A stretch of 12,931 nt of DNA, taken from contig FN649023.1 in assembly GCA_000310025.1 (NCBI GenBank), forward strand, positions 1-12,931, in the 5' to 3' direction. Positions within the stretch are counted from its first letter, which is position 1. Each line of letters begins with the position of its first letter. Position numbers and translations under genes: made by a program. Below are positions 1-7,283 of the stretch, one piece after another. This stretch comes from Ectocarpus siliculosus. Its lineage: Eukaryota; Sar; Phaeophyceae; Ectocarpales; Ectocarpaceae. Under the pieces are notes generated by a model. It did no database searches. It was not told the DNA's origin and saw only the letters and a list, made by a program, of their open reading frames with translations.

Positions 1-136
1 ACGTCACGTCCATCGACGATTAAGCGACCAAAAACGCCCGGACAGCAATTGATGCATGCCAAAAACTCGTCAACCTGCCGTAGGATTGTCTATGCGGAAG
101 TGACCTCAATGAAAAAAAAAAAACAAGGACACGCAC

Positions 137-896
137 CAGCACGGGACGCACCAATAGTGGAAGCACTTCGTCCGTGCTGTTGGCGAGTGGAAGTTAACCG
201 ATCTCAACGCAACGAAACACGAAGTCATACATGTATCAGCACGGGATGCGCTAATGAGTGGAAGCACCCGCGCTGTTGGCGAGTAGAGTTAACCGAATTC
301 AACGCAGCGGTAGAAAAATACCACAAATCATGCATCAGTACGGGACGCGCCAATGAGTGGAAGCACCCGTGCTGCATATGTGTTGTCAGTTTCAGCAAGG
401 GACGCGCCAATGAGTGCTGTTGGCGAGTAGAGTTAACCGATCTCAAAAAGAAAGAACAAAAACGCCGTACACGTATCAGTACGGGACGCGCCAATGAGTG
501 GACGCACCCGTGCTGTTGGCGAGTAGAATTAACCGATCTCCACGCATCGAAAACGAAGTCATACACGTATCAGTACGGGACGCGCCAATGAGTGGAAGCA
601 CCCGTGCTCATATGTGTTGTCAGTTTCAGCAAGGGACGCGCCAATGAGTGGAAGCACCCGCGCTGCGTACAAGTATCAGTACGGGTCGCGCCAATGAGTG
701 GAAGCACCCGTGCTGCATATGTGTTGTCAGTTTCAGCGAGGGACGCGCCAATGAGTGGAAACACCCGCGCTGTTGGCAAGTGGATTTCACCGTATCCAAC
801 GCATCGAAAAAAAAAAAAAAACACGTTTCAGCACGGGACGCGCCAATGAGTGGAAGCACCCGTGCCGATGGCGAACCGGGGTTCACCGAATCCAAG
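137..896. repeat. Composite tandem repeat array (about 10 units, two spacer classes)
   Basis: The core GGGACGCGCCAATGAGTGG, with variants, recurs with its GGG at about 143, 243, 342, 399, 483, 577, 633, 683, 740 and 835. Steps are 100, 99, 57, 84, 94, 56, 50, 57 and 95 bp. Most long steps contain a linker reading TGTTGGCGAGTAGAGTTAACCGA followed by A-rich sequence; three of the four short steps (342-399, 577-633, 683-740) contain CATATGTGTTGTCAGTTTCAGC, while the fourth (633-683) has a different linker. The two kinds interleave, so this is a higher-order minisatellite. Unit lengths are not multiples of three and both strands are open by periodicity, so I read the repetitive ORFs here as by-products. 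Some units can form a short hairpin, for example GCACGGG at 831-837 with CCCGTGC at 859-865. A-runs occur at 112-123 and 807-821. Confidence 0.9.
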
Positions 897-900
897 AAAA

Positions 901-923
901 TATATATATATAAAAAAAAAAAA
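901..923. repeat. (TA)6 microsatellite followed by a 12-base A-run
   Basis: Six TA units at 901-912 run directly into an A-run ending at 923. It sits just after the last unit of the tandem array. It could be simple-sequence slippage or an eroded 3' tail of a poly(A) retroelement; no body of such an element was recognised upstream. Confidence 0.85.
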
Positions 924-1267
924 GAGAAACCATCGCTAGTGTTCCAAAGAGAGAAATATTCGGGATTGGTCGACGTCCGGTGACCGTAGCGTCAGCAGCA
1001 ATAATCACTCCATTCAATCCACAGGCGTCGAGAACGAACTAACGCGAGCTCGCGATATAACAACGCGTCGTTCTGGGCCCGACGAAAACCCACGTCAGAT
1101 AGTTTCGCCCGAAGATAGGATTTGTAGACCATTCTAACTGCAGATCCAGGCGCGCGATCGACTACGCCCACGATGAAGAGGAAAATAAGTGTTCCCGCAA
1201 CGCCGCCCTGACGCTCGCCCGCCGCCTGCCGCCGGTCCGCTGCTTATACGACTCCAACCGCGACCAG
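924..1267. other. Gap upstream of the tyrosine-recombinase element ORFs; no gene seen
   Basis: This stretch should hold the 5' end of the recombinase element. I looked for a copy of the 3666-3996 segment, which would be the A1 repeat of a split-direct-repeat element, and found none beyond a short weak likeness around AATATTCGG at 954-962. The frame of the downstream Gag-like ORF is open back to 1103 but has no ATG before 1268. A 12-codon ORF starts at ATG 1173 in another frame and is not supported. Confidence 0.4.
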
Positions 1268-2139
1268 ATGCCGACACGGGCCTCCACGCGGAGCGGCAGG
1301 GCAGCGGCTGGGCAAGCAGGGCGAGGTCGGGCGGCGACACCTTCGACACCACGCACGAGGAGGTCTACCGCGCGATCGGTGGCGAGCTCGACGGCTCGCC
1401 CCTCGACGCGCAGCGGATCACGTACTCCCGCGAGGCGTCGAGCGGTATCCTCCTCGCGAGCGCCAGGGACAGGCACCCGCGGCGACCCCCCCGCTGACGA
1501 GACTGAGCTCGCTTCTCTCCGCGGGCTGGTGGACGGCCTGAGGGAGGAGCTGCAGCGGAAGCGCGATGAGGCTGCCGGCGATCGCCAGCAGCTTCAAGCA
1601 ACGATCGACGACCTGATCGCCACCCAAGCAGCAGGACCTGGCCTTCCGGGGGGGGGTGCAACACTGGTGGGCACAACCGCCCCACCATCGGCCTCTCGGG
1701 CCCCCGCTACACCCAGCGCCGAGGCGGCTAAGGCTACGGCAAAGGATAGAGCGCGGATGTGGGGGGACCTCCGCCGGGTAAAAGCGTGGCTCATCCTGGG
1801 GCGGCCTCCGGCAGTTTCAAAACTGTCGCAGATGGAGTGGCAATCCTTGCTTCGCAAAGGCGTCCTGGTGACAGAGAAAGTGGCGGCATCGCTCGACACG
1901 CTCGTGGTTACTGCTTCGCCTTCAACTCGTCGTCCGGTTGCCATGATCGTAACTGCCCACACATCCACGCCCAGAACCCTTCCCACGCTAGGCGCGGAGC
2001 GTCCGAAACTCCGGCAACCGGCGCGCGCGGCGTTGGCCACGGCAACGGGGGAGGGCGCGGAGGAGAGGCGCGCGCCGCTGGCGAGGGCGGCGCGAGACAC
2101 AAGGCCGCTGGCTTCTTCACCCACGGGAAAGACAAATAG
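1268..2139 (+). pseudogene. Gag-like protein of the tyrosine-recombinase element (frameshifted)
   Basis: The N-terminal part starts at ATG 1268 and is rich in Arg, Ser, Thr and Ala, as in nucleic-acid-binding Gag N-termini. A charged, heptad-like helix follows at about 1499-1621 (ELASLRGLVDGLREELQRKR and onward), predicting a coiled coil for multimerisation. A conserved-looking segment with MEWQSLLRKGVLVTEK reaches about 1890. The frame then shifts by -1 near 1890-1911 into a zinc-finger segment, GYCFAFNSSSGCHDRNCPHIH, spacing C-x8-C-x4-C-x3-H. This frame ends in a low-complexity Gly/Arg/Ala tail at TAG 2137-2139. The likely role is packaging of element RNA or DNA binding. The frame choice for 1268-1500 is uncertain because a second frame is also open there. 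A conserved CCCH finger before a tyrosine recombinase is what makes the Gag reading likely. Confidence 0.6.
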
Positions 2140-2304
2140 GGGTGCGGGCTCTCCCGCGTAGCGGGGGGGCCTACCTCGGATGGCAGCGCACCTGCGGCTA
2201 AATCGAACGGCAGCACGCCGGTCTTCACGAGGTTGGCTCCAGGGCTATCAGCAGGTTCAGGACCTGGGACAGGCAGGACGGGACTTTGTTACCGACGTCT
2301 TGGC

Positions 2305-3386
2305 ATGCAGCTCGTCGAGCACTCAGTTGCGTCTTCGTCTAGAAGGACTTACACGTCAGGCTTCAACTCTTGGTGCACGTTTCGCAGGCTGACGGAGAAG
2401 CCCAAGTTCCTAGGGCAACGTGCCGGGGACCTTCATGTGTGGGAGTTTATAGACTTCGTAGCCTGGTGTTTCGAGTCTGAGGGTAATCTAGCGAGTACAA
2501 TATCCGGAAAACTCACGGCTGTACAACATTTTCATAGGCTGGAAGCTTCTGTCGAGCTAGACTTGTCGTCTCCGATGTTGAAATGTGCGCTAAGGGGGAT
2601 TGCGAGGAACCACGTGGCTGTGGGGACGGTACGCCGTGTGCGCCTGCCTGTGTCTTGGCGTATGCTGCTGGACGGGGAAAGCGCAAGCCAGAACTGGGGG
2701 GAAGGGGGCAGAGTGATGTGGCTGTGTCTGTGCTTGTCCTATCTCTTTATCACACGGTCTGATGAGGTGTTCGCGAATGATGCGGGCAGGGTGCATGAGG
2801 CACACTGTCTTACGAGGGCGGACGTAGCATTGTTTGCTGGCGAGACGCAATTAGTCTTTAGTCACTATCGTAGAGCAGACCGTGTCGAAATGAGGTTTAG
2901 AGGGCACAAGGCCGATCAAGAGCAGAAAGGAAACATACGGGTTCGTACGCGAGACGAGTCACCGGACCGCAGTCAGGTGTGAGAGCACGCGGCGGCGCGG
3001 TGGCTCTTGTGGTGGAGCTGTTATCGTGTCATGCGACGTTGCCTGACTCCGCACCGTTGGCTTCGTACCGTAGTGGAAGAGCAGTGAGAGTAGTGAGGTA
3101 TTCTGCTGCCCTCCGTGCACTCAGAGAAGTGGTAGCGAAGTCGGGGCGTAACCCCCAGGAGTACGCGTTGCACTCGTTGCGAATTGGAGGCGCGACGGCT
3201 CTTGCATCGGGCGGAGACATCGCAGAACGAGTGATTCAGAGAGAAGGGAAGTGGAGGTCGGATGCATACAAGCCGTACGCGCGAAACAATGTAGAGGATT
3301 CGCGGCGAGTGTCACGGAAACTTACAGACGGCAGTAGGATCGTATCGAGACAGCCGGGGGAGGGGACCGTCTGGGGGAACGGATAG
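2305..3386 (+). pseudogene. Tyrosine recombinase of DIRS-like type (one frameshift)
   Basis: This would be the integrase that inserts a circular DNA intermediate of the element by strand exchange. The first ATG is at 2305 (MQLVEHS); the frame is open further upstream to the TAG at 2137. The N-terminal core-binding domain runs from about 2323 to 2640 (SSRRTYTSGFNSW, then STISGKLTAVQHFHR). In the catalytic domain the box I arginine is in FITRSDEV (codon 2755), a beta-hairpin lysine is in RGHKADQEQKG (about 2905-2940), H-x-x-R is HSLRIGG (3171 onward), the box II tryptophan is in GKWRSDA (3252), and the nucleophile is Tyr 3276 or nearby Tyr 3267 in AYKPYAR. One -1 frameshift near 2950-2982 joins two overlapping frames; the first ends at TGA 2980-2982. 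Combined length is about 360 residues, normal for the family. Confidence 0.85.
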
Positions 3387-3427
3387 TTGACTTATTCGGT
3401 AGTCGTCCAGAAACTGACCTCGATGTG
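3387..3427 (+). other. Short 3' untranslated spacer between recombinase stop and first direct repeat
   Basis: The recombinase frame ends with TAG at 3384-3386, just before this stretch. It contains TTATTCGGTAGTC, which resembles ATATTCGGTATCTAGTC just before the second direct repeat at about 3979-3995. The two sequences entering the repeat are therefore weakly alike, although they are not homologous over any length. Confidence 0.4.
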
Positions 3428-3665
3428 GGTGTTGTAGAATGGTGTGTACCATTTGAGGACTTGATCAGTTTTGGGACTCCTGCGTTTGCAGTCGTAGTCC
3501 CCCGGCTAGTATTTGTGGGGAGAGAGATGGATTTGTAAGAGTTGACGCCGGCCTTTGCAGCTAACGCGGCCGGAGAGACGATGAGCGTTTCGTGCGTCTC
3601 TCTCCCCAACACGTAGCCTAGAAACCGAAGGAATAATGAAGCAATTCGAAAGAAAACAAAATAAA
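3428..3665. repeat. Direct repeat copy 1 (B1-like), 238 bp
   Basis: Homologous end to end with 3997-4235. I count two substitutions (about 3461, A/G; 3564, C/T) and one extra A in the second copy, so about 99% identity. It contains an 11-bp inverted repeat, GGGGAGAGAGA at 3517-3527 with TCTCTCTCCCC at 3597-3607. Nested or competing stems are CCGGCC 3548-3553 with GGCCGG 3568-3573, and GAGAGACG 3573-3580 with CGTCTCTC 3595-3602. A small palindrome AATGGT-GTGT-ACCATT lies near the left end, about 3438-3453. The right end is A-rich and includes AATAAA at 3660-3665. The antisense ORF across it is not a gene. Confidence 0.9.
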
Positions 3666-3996
3666 AGGAAGGTTTGTTCGTCGAAGCAGATAGAATAAAC
3701 TGGTGTTTATTTTGTAACAGTCGAATTAGAATTTGGCTTCATTTTCTACCGGAAACCCAGGGTCACGGTGTTTGGAATTATTAGTCTATAGTTGGGGGTG
3801 TCATTCCGTGATCGAGTCCACGCAGGGGCTGTAGCAAAGTCGGGTAACGTGTGACAGCTACAGAGCGCGTGAAGCAACGGAAGGACAGCAGCAGCCGCCT
3901 AACGCAGTAGCGGCGGCAGTTTAGAAAATCCCGCCCTCCCATCCCTTTTCTTTCGAAGGTGGGGGCATAAGTTCGGGAATATTCGGTATCTAGTCA
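3666..3996. other. Unique segment between the direct repeats (A2-like), 331 bp
   Basis: Non-coding. In Ngaro/PAT architecture this position is occupied by A2, a copy of the element's 5' terminal repeat A1. No A1 partner could be found upstream within the window, so the assignment rests on position only. The sequence ends AATATTCGGTATCTAGTCA immediately before the second repeat. Confidence 0.5.
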
Positions 3997-4235
3997 GGTG
4001 TTGTAGAATGGTGTGTACCATTTGAGGACTTGGTCAGTTTTGGGACTCCTGCGTTTGCAGTCGTAGTCCCCCGGCTAGTATTTGTGGGGAGAGAGATGGA
4101 TTTGTAAGAGTTGACGCCGGCCTTTGCAGCTAATGCGGCCGGAGAGACGATGAGCGTTTCGTGCGTCTCTCTCCCCAACACGTAGCCTAGAAACCGAAAG
4201 GAATAATGAAGCAATTCGAAAGAAAACAAAATAAA
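3997..4235. repeat. Direct repeat copy 2 (B2-like), 239 bp
   Basis: The second copy of the 3428-3665 repeat, offset by 569-570 bp, with the same inverted-repeat content (outer stem 4086-4096 with 4166-4176). Homology stops sharply at AAATAAA; the next bases differ (AGG after copy 1, CAC after copy 2). That makes 4235/4236 the likely 3' end of the element. Confidence 0.9.
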
Positions 4236-4409
4236 CACCAATTTTCTCACCATCCGCATCTCCGTGCTGCTTTTTCTACGTGTCATCTTAATCACGGTCC
4301 ATTTTCTGGTACCTTCCCTCGTTGCGGGGTCACTTATGGTTTCTTCGGGCGGCGACAGAGCTCACAAAGAATGACACAGACAGACGGTGCACAAGAAAAT
4401 CTGAAGCAT

Positions 4410-4461
4410 TTGTTATTGTTGTTGTCGTTGTCGTTGTTGCTGTTGTTGTTGTTGTTGATGA
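4410..4461. repeat. (GTT)n trinucleotide microsatellite with interruptions
   Basis: A run of GTT units interrupted by GTC, ATT and GCT. It creates Val/Leu-rich or Thr-rich low-complexity peptides in several frames, which I do not treat as coding. Confidence 0.85.
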
Positions 4462-4820
4462 TTTTCTCCATGTTCTTGTAGCATTCGACTGCTCCCAGCT
4501 GACACGGAGACGCGTTCCGTGGTCACGGCCTACAAATACTTCCGAAAGGGTACACAATACAACCAGGTATGCATGTTTTGAGAGGAAACCATTAGAACCC
4601 AGAAAGATCGAAACTAAACGCGATACTCTATGTCATAGGCCAAGAACGAGACTCATCGCATATGAAAACCTGTCGGGCTCTTGAAGGGTCTTTCAACGAG
4701 ATCGATGCACGTGGATTGGCCGACGAACGACAGTTCTGATCGTTCCGTTATACACAAAATGAAAACATATCTCGCCGCGTTTGTGAAACTGTAACCCCCC
4801 GACCAATCTCAATGTAGCAC

Positions 4821-4850
4821 TCGCGCACTCGCACTTCGCGCACTCGCACT
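4821..4850. repeat. Exact 15-bp tandem duplication
   Basis: TCGCGCACTCGCACT occurs twice, head to tail, with no mismatch. Confidence 0.9.
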
Positions 4851-5677
4851 CCTTCCTTTGCCCACGCAAGCCTCCGTCCGTTCTCATGAGGTCGTTCCAG
4901 AGGTAAGCGATGTGTGCCGACGAATAGAAATGGATATCTTGTAGACGTAGCAGACACATGTTTCAATTGCACGCGATCTACAGTACCACGCACTACAGGC
5001 AAGCGTCCTGAGGGTAATTGGTGTATGCGAAACATCACACAATCTAGCAACCTCCGCAGGTTCTAGGTTCTGTGGCGAAGTGCTACGAACGTGCCCTGAG
5101 CTCAGAGGCTCCCACAACTTGTCGGTATGGTAATACTAGCGACACTCCTACGGGTAGAAAACGAAACCACCACGGGTGGGCATAGACTACGTAGACTATA
5201 CAGGAACGCACATATACAAGGAGGACCGTATCCGAATAGCACATAGACTATAAACATGTTTTCCACATTGTTTTTGGCTTGTTGGCACACGGCCATAAAC
5301 AACGAGAAGTCACCATTCACCTTCAGACGCGCTCCATCTGTGTGTGTGTTGTTTTACTTGACAGTATTGGTGTACACCAGTGACACAGAGTATTGGTGCG
5401 ACTGCAGTTCTGCACGGTCGTCGACAACGATATGGTCCTCCTACCTAGGTAGGCTTGCAGGCAGACAGACTGCATCTTATCCGCCGTTTCCGAAATCTAC
5501 GTATCACCCATGGGATGGTTGCGAGATTCCAAGCGCACTCTTGTAGAAAGCATGCCGGTCCTTAAGGGTAAGGACATGGAGCCGAGTCAATTTCAGAAAC
5601 ACGCCTATTGTTCCCGAGACTCAGAAAGGGACGCAAGAAACATCCTTTGACTACAATAGCCTCGGTGCGGTCGGGAG

Positions 5678-5706
5678 CGAACCGGCACACATTATGTGCC
5701 GGTTCG
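5678..5706. repeat. Perfect 12-bp inverted repeat with 5-nt loop
   Basis: CGAACCGGCACA at 5678-5689 pairs perfectly with TGTGCCGGTTCG at 5695-5706 across the loop CATTA. No U-tract follows and no gene is next to it. It could be a relic of a small inverted-repeat transposon end or a structured RNA element; I cannot tell which. Confidence 0.75.
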
Positions 5707-5764
5707 GGAGCAGCAACCTCTCCAGCAGGTTTCGCCGCTGCCTGTCCATTTTGTCTTTCACGAA

Positions 5765-5819
5765 AGGTGAAGTGGTTCTCTCTCTCTCCCTTCCCCCTCC
5801 CCCTCGTCTCCCTTCACCT
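5765..5819. repeat. Pyrimidine tract bracketed by an 8-bp inverted repeat
   Basis: AGGTGAAG at 5765-5772 is the reverse complement of CTTCACCT at 5812-5819. Between them lies an almost pure C/T tract starting at about 5777. Such mirror-like pyrimidine tracts can form triplex DNA, but no function is evident here. Confidence 0.6.
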
Positions 5820-6483
5820 GGCTCGCATTGGTCTCACATCACATGTCATACGGCGGTGAAATCGATCTTACCCTGTACTGCCTTCCTCGAAGACCGGGTC
5901 ATGTTTAGACATGAGAACATACAAATCCCCCGACTGCGGTATCTATGATGATGCCTACGGACTCTAGCACACCCCGTACACGCGGCAGGAGCAGGAGTTT
6001 ATCGACTGAAATAGGACGTCGGAGCACTGTGTTTACGGGGAGGTTTCTATGATGTTTTGCTTCCATGCCACTACCGTGCGGGAGAGGCTCAGCGGTACTC
6101 GCACAGAGGGGGCCAACAGAGCTTTTGCTGTCGCGTGTACGAAGATGGGTGTGCGGCGAAACTGACGGTAGTGTTGGTGCTACTCTTCACTTTAGAGACA
6201 TTCCACCACCTATGCAACTTTTGCGCTGTTCGGCTTGTGCCACTGCGCTTCAAGGGGGGAGAATGGTCTGGATTAAAACTACTGTGTGAGTCGCATACGG
6301 CCGTACCCACTTTTGGTATTGCCACGGCGAGGGCTCATTTTGCACGTGCCGAGCAACCACTGACAGGGCGAGTTTCCACTGTTCAAGTCATTTTAAGATC
6401 TGCCGACAGGGGATTGGCTTCAGTGGCTTCGTCGAACCTCGCTTTGCTGAAAACCCCGCACCCTGTCGGTAGGATGGCACTAA

Positions 6484-6616
6484 ATGCAAAGAATACTGCT
6501 GTGTTTTGTTGCGGTCTTAGCTGCCACAGTTCTGCTGTATCGAGAGCACACTCAAACCCTCACGCCCATCGAGCACACCGACTGCAGGAGATTTCTGTGC
6601 TGCCGCCGATCGCGCC
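6484..6616 (+). pseudogene. 5' part of a possible small secreted-protein ORF interrupted by the LTR element
   Basis: The ORF begins at ATG 6484 with MQRILLCFVAVLAATVLLY, a basic start followed by a hydrophobic segment, like a signal peptide or signal anchor. Forty-four codons lie before the retrotransposon. Counting across the insertion, with one GCGCC copy removed, the frame continues at 12246 and stays open to TAG 12329-12331, for 72 residues in total. The mature part would be basic, with a Cys/Arg-rich patch near the junction. No family is recognised. The base at -3 of the ATG is T, a weak start context. It may be a chance ORF. Confidence 0.3.
6612..6616. repeat. Left target-site duplication GCGCC
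   Basis: These five bases directly before the 5' LTR match the five bases directly after the 3' LTR at 12241-12245. Five-bp duplications are typical of LTR-retrotransposon integrases. Confidence 0.92.
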
Positions 6617-7081
6617 TGTTGGATGCACTCACAGCATTGACAGAATATTGCAACCGAGGAATGTTCCTAGAAGATGGAGCGGGGAATTTTGGGGGTTCCG
6701 CAGTGGTAATAAATTGGGGGAATGGTGGTACCATCTTTGCCACATATTCTTGTTTTCTGGGTATGCGTGTCTGCAACGGTGTTGGCCACGTGCCCTTGAT
6801 TAATTCATCTTCATTTTTCCCGGCTATCACGCCCTATCACGCCCGTGTCCATACTACCTATCCACCAGCTATCACGCCTCTAGGCTATCACGCCATCACA
6901 ACAGCTATCACAGCACCAGCGTCAACACATCAGAGCTATCACGCTCCGGAACATCACAGATGCGGCGGGTTACCACACCCGCGGGCAGTTTACTGTATTT
7001 TATCGTTGCCGGCAAACTCGCTGCGTGGTTCTTTTATTTTTGCCATCTACAACTGCGCCGGGTGCACCAAGCCACCCAACA
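6617..7081 (+). repeat. 5' LTR, 465 bp
   Basis: Begins TGTTGGATG and ends CACCCAACA, an 8-of-9 terminal inverted repeat with TG/CA ends. It aligns end to end with 11755-12240. An AATAAA lies at 6708-6713 and a TGTATTTTAT AT-rich box at about 6992-7001; neither is proven to be functional. The U3-like part carries a cluster of GCTATCACGC motifs (6823-6945). No terminal repeat continues past 7081: the two copies diverge completely after CCCAACA. Confidence 0.95.
6823..6945 (+). promoter_or_regulatory. Cluster of GCTATCACGC motifs in the LTR (possible enhancer repeats)
   Basis: TATCAC occurs at 6825, 6835, 6870, 6886, 6906 and 6937, usually inside GCTATCACGC(C). The 3' LTR has TATCAC at 11963, 11978, 12013, 12045, 12065 and 12096 plus a degenerate CTTTCACGC. 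The two length differences between the LTRs (5 bp and 16 bp) both fall in this cluster and change motif spacing or number. Established: repeated short motifs in the U3 of Copia elements such as Tnt1 and Tto1 act as stress-responsive enhancers. That this cluster does the same is inference. Confidence 0.45.
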
Positions 7082-7283
7082 CGCTAGCGTAATAGATCAA
7101 GAAAGTGGCTGCTGTGTCTGCGCGAATAAGACGGCTGGAGGAGATGGACGAAGACCTCCGCGGGGACCAGGGACTAGTTCCTCTCCTTACGGAGAAGACA
7201 TCGGGGGGGAAGGACGAGGTTCGTTGAACCTCCCCGATGTGGACCAGCAGGGAGGAACGAAAGCAGCCGCGGATGGAGGGTAA
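7082..7283 (+). other. Leader between 5' LTR and gag frame; no canonical primer binding site
   Basis: The sequence directly after the LTR is CGCTAGCGTAATAGATC. It has no TGG start matching the 3' CCA end of a tRNA and is not the initiator-Met site (TGGTATCAGAGC) common in Copia elements. The junction itself forms a perfect 10-bp palindrome, ACGCTAGCGT at 7081-7090. An ATG at 7144 opens a 27-codon frame (MDEDLRGDQGLVPLLTEK...) ending at TGA 7225-7227, not in frame with gag. The gag frame itself has a TAA at 7281-7283. Confidence 0.5.

Larger units (their letters stand above)
1268..4235 (+). mobile_element. Degraded DIRS/Ngaro/PAT-like tyrosine-recombinase retroelement lacking reverse transcriptase
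   Basis: Seen: a Gag-like ORF (coiled coil plus CCCH finger), then a tyrosine recombinase, then two near-identical 238/239-bp direct repeats separated by a 331-bp unique segment. Established: Ngaro- and PAT-type DIRS elements end in B1-A2-B2, with A1 at their 5' end, and encode Gag, RT/RNase H and a tyrosine recombinase. Inferred: this copy belongs to that group but has lost, or never had, RT/RNase H, because only about 165 bp separate the Gag stop from the first recombinase ATG. The 5' end is unresolved; the start given is the first credible coding position, not a mapped terminus. Two frameshifts and one in-frame TAG suggest an inactive copy. A Crypton-related origin is possible but would not explain the Gag-like ORF or the repeats. 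Confidence 0.65.
4236..6056. other. Anonymous intergenic DNA; no convincing gene
   Basis: Open frames here are short (at most about 120 codons), occur in all frames, and carry no domain or motif I recognise. Apart from the small repeats listed separately I see nothing to annotate. Sequence composition is close to balanced, unlike the GC-rich element ORFs upstream. Confidence 0.5.
6057..6616 (+). other. Unassigned open frame ending at the LTR element
   Basis: The frame opens at ATG 6057, stays open for about 186 codons up to the retrotransposon, and continues by chance into the LTR. In the reconstructed empty site it would stop six codons after the junction, for roughly 190 residues. It is Cys/His/Ala/Leu-rich, with one hydrophobic stretch (LTVVLVLLFTLETF). 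I recognise no family. It overlaps the smaller signal-like ORF at 6484 in another frame; at most one of the two is likely to be real. Confidence 0.2.

Noticed and set aside
137-896. CRISPR-like array
   Set aside because: Linkers repeat among themselves instead of being unique spacers, unit lengths vary widely, and the window is eukaryotic.
137-896. tRNA-like A and B boxes in the repeat units (SINE origin)
   Set aside because: TGGCGAGTAGA and GGTTCACCGAATCC only loosely resemble the consensus boxes, with wrong spacing or extra bases, and they are not consistent among units.
940-980. A1 repeat of the tyrosine-recombinase element
   Set aside because: Only about ten bases around AATATTCGG resemble the end of 3666-3996; this is too short to distinguish from chance.
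49-983. Long repetitive open frames on both strands across the tandem array
   Set aside because: They follow from the repeat itself; unit lengths are not multiples of three, so no common reading frame is maintained across units.
1594-2124. Minus-strand 176-codon frame
   Set aside because: A shadow of the GC-rich Gag-like ORF, which has recognisable coiled-coil and zinc-finger segments on the plus strand.
3430-3611. Direct repeats read as solo LTRs (TGTTG...CAACA)
   Set aside because: Homology between the copies runs 54 bp past the CAACA, and the bases flanking the proposed ends show no target-site duplication.
3969-3981. 13-mer AAGTTCGGGAATA shared with the LTR element (11713-11725 region)
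   Set aside because: One shared 13-mer is expected by chance in a window of this size; flanking sequence does not match.
3322-4295. Minus-strand open frames over the two direct repeats
   Set aside because: The same peptide appears twice only because the DNA repeats; no domain is recognised and the frames are not bounded by gene-like signals.
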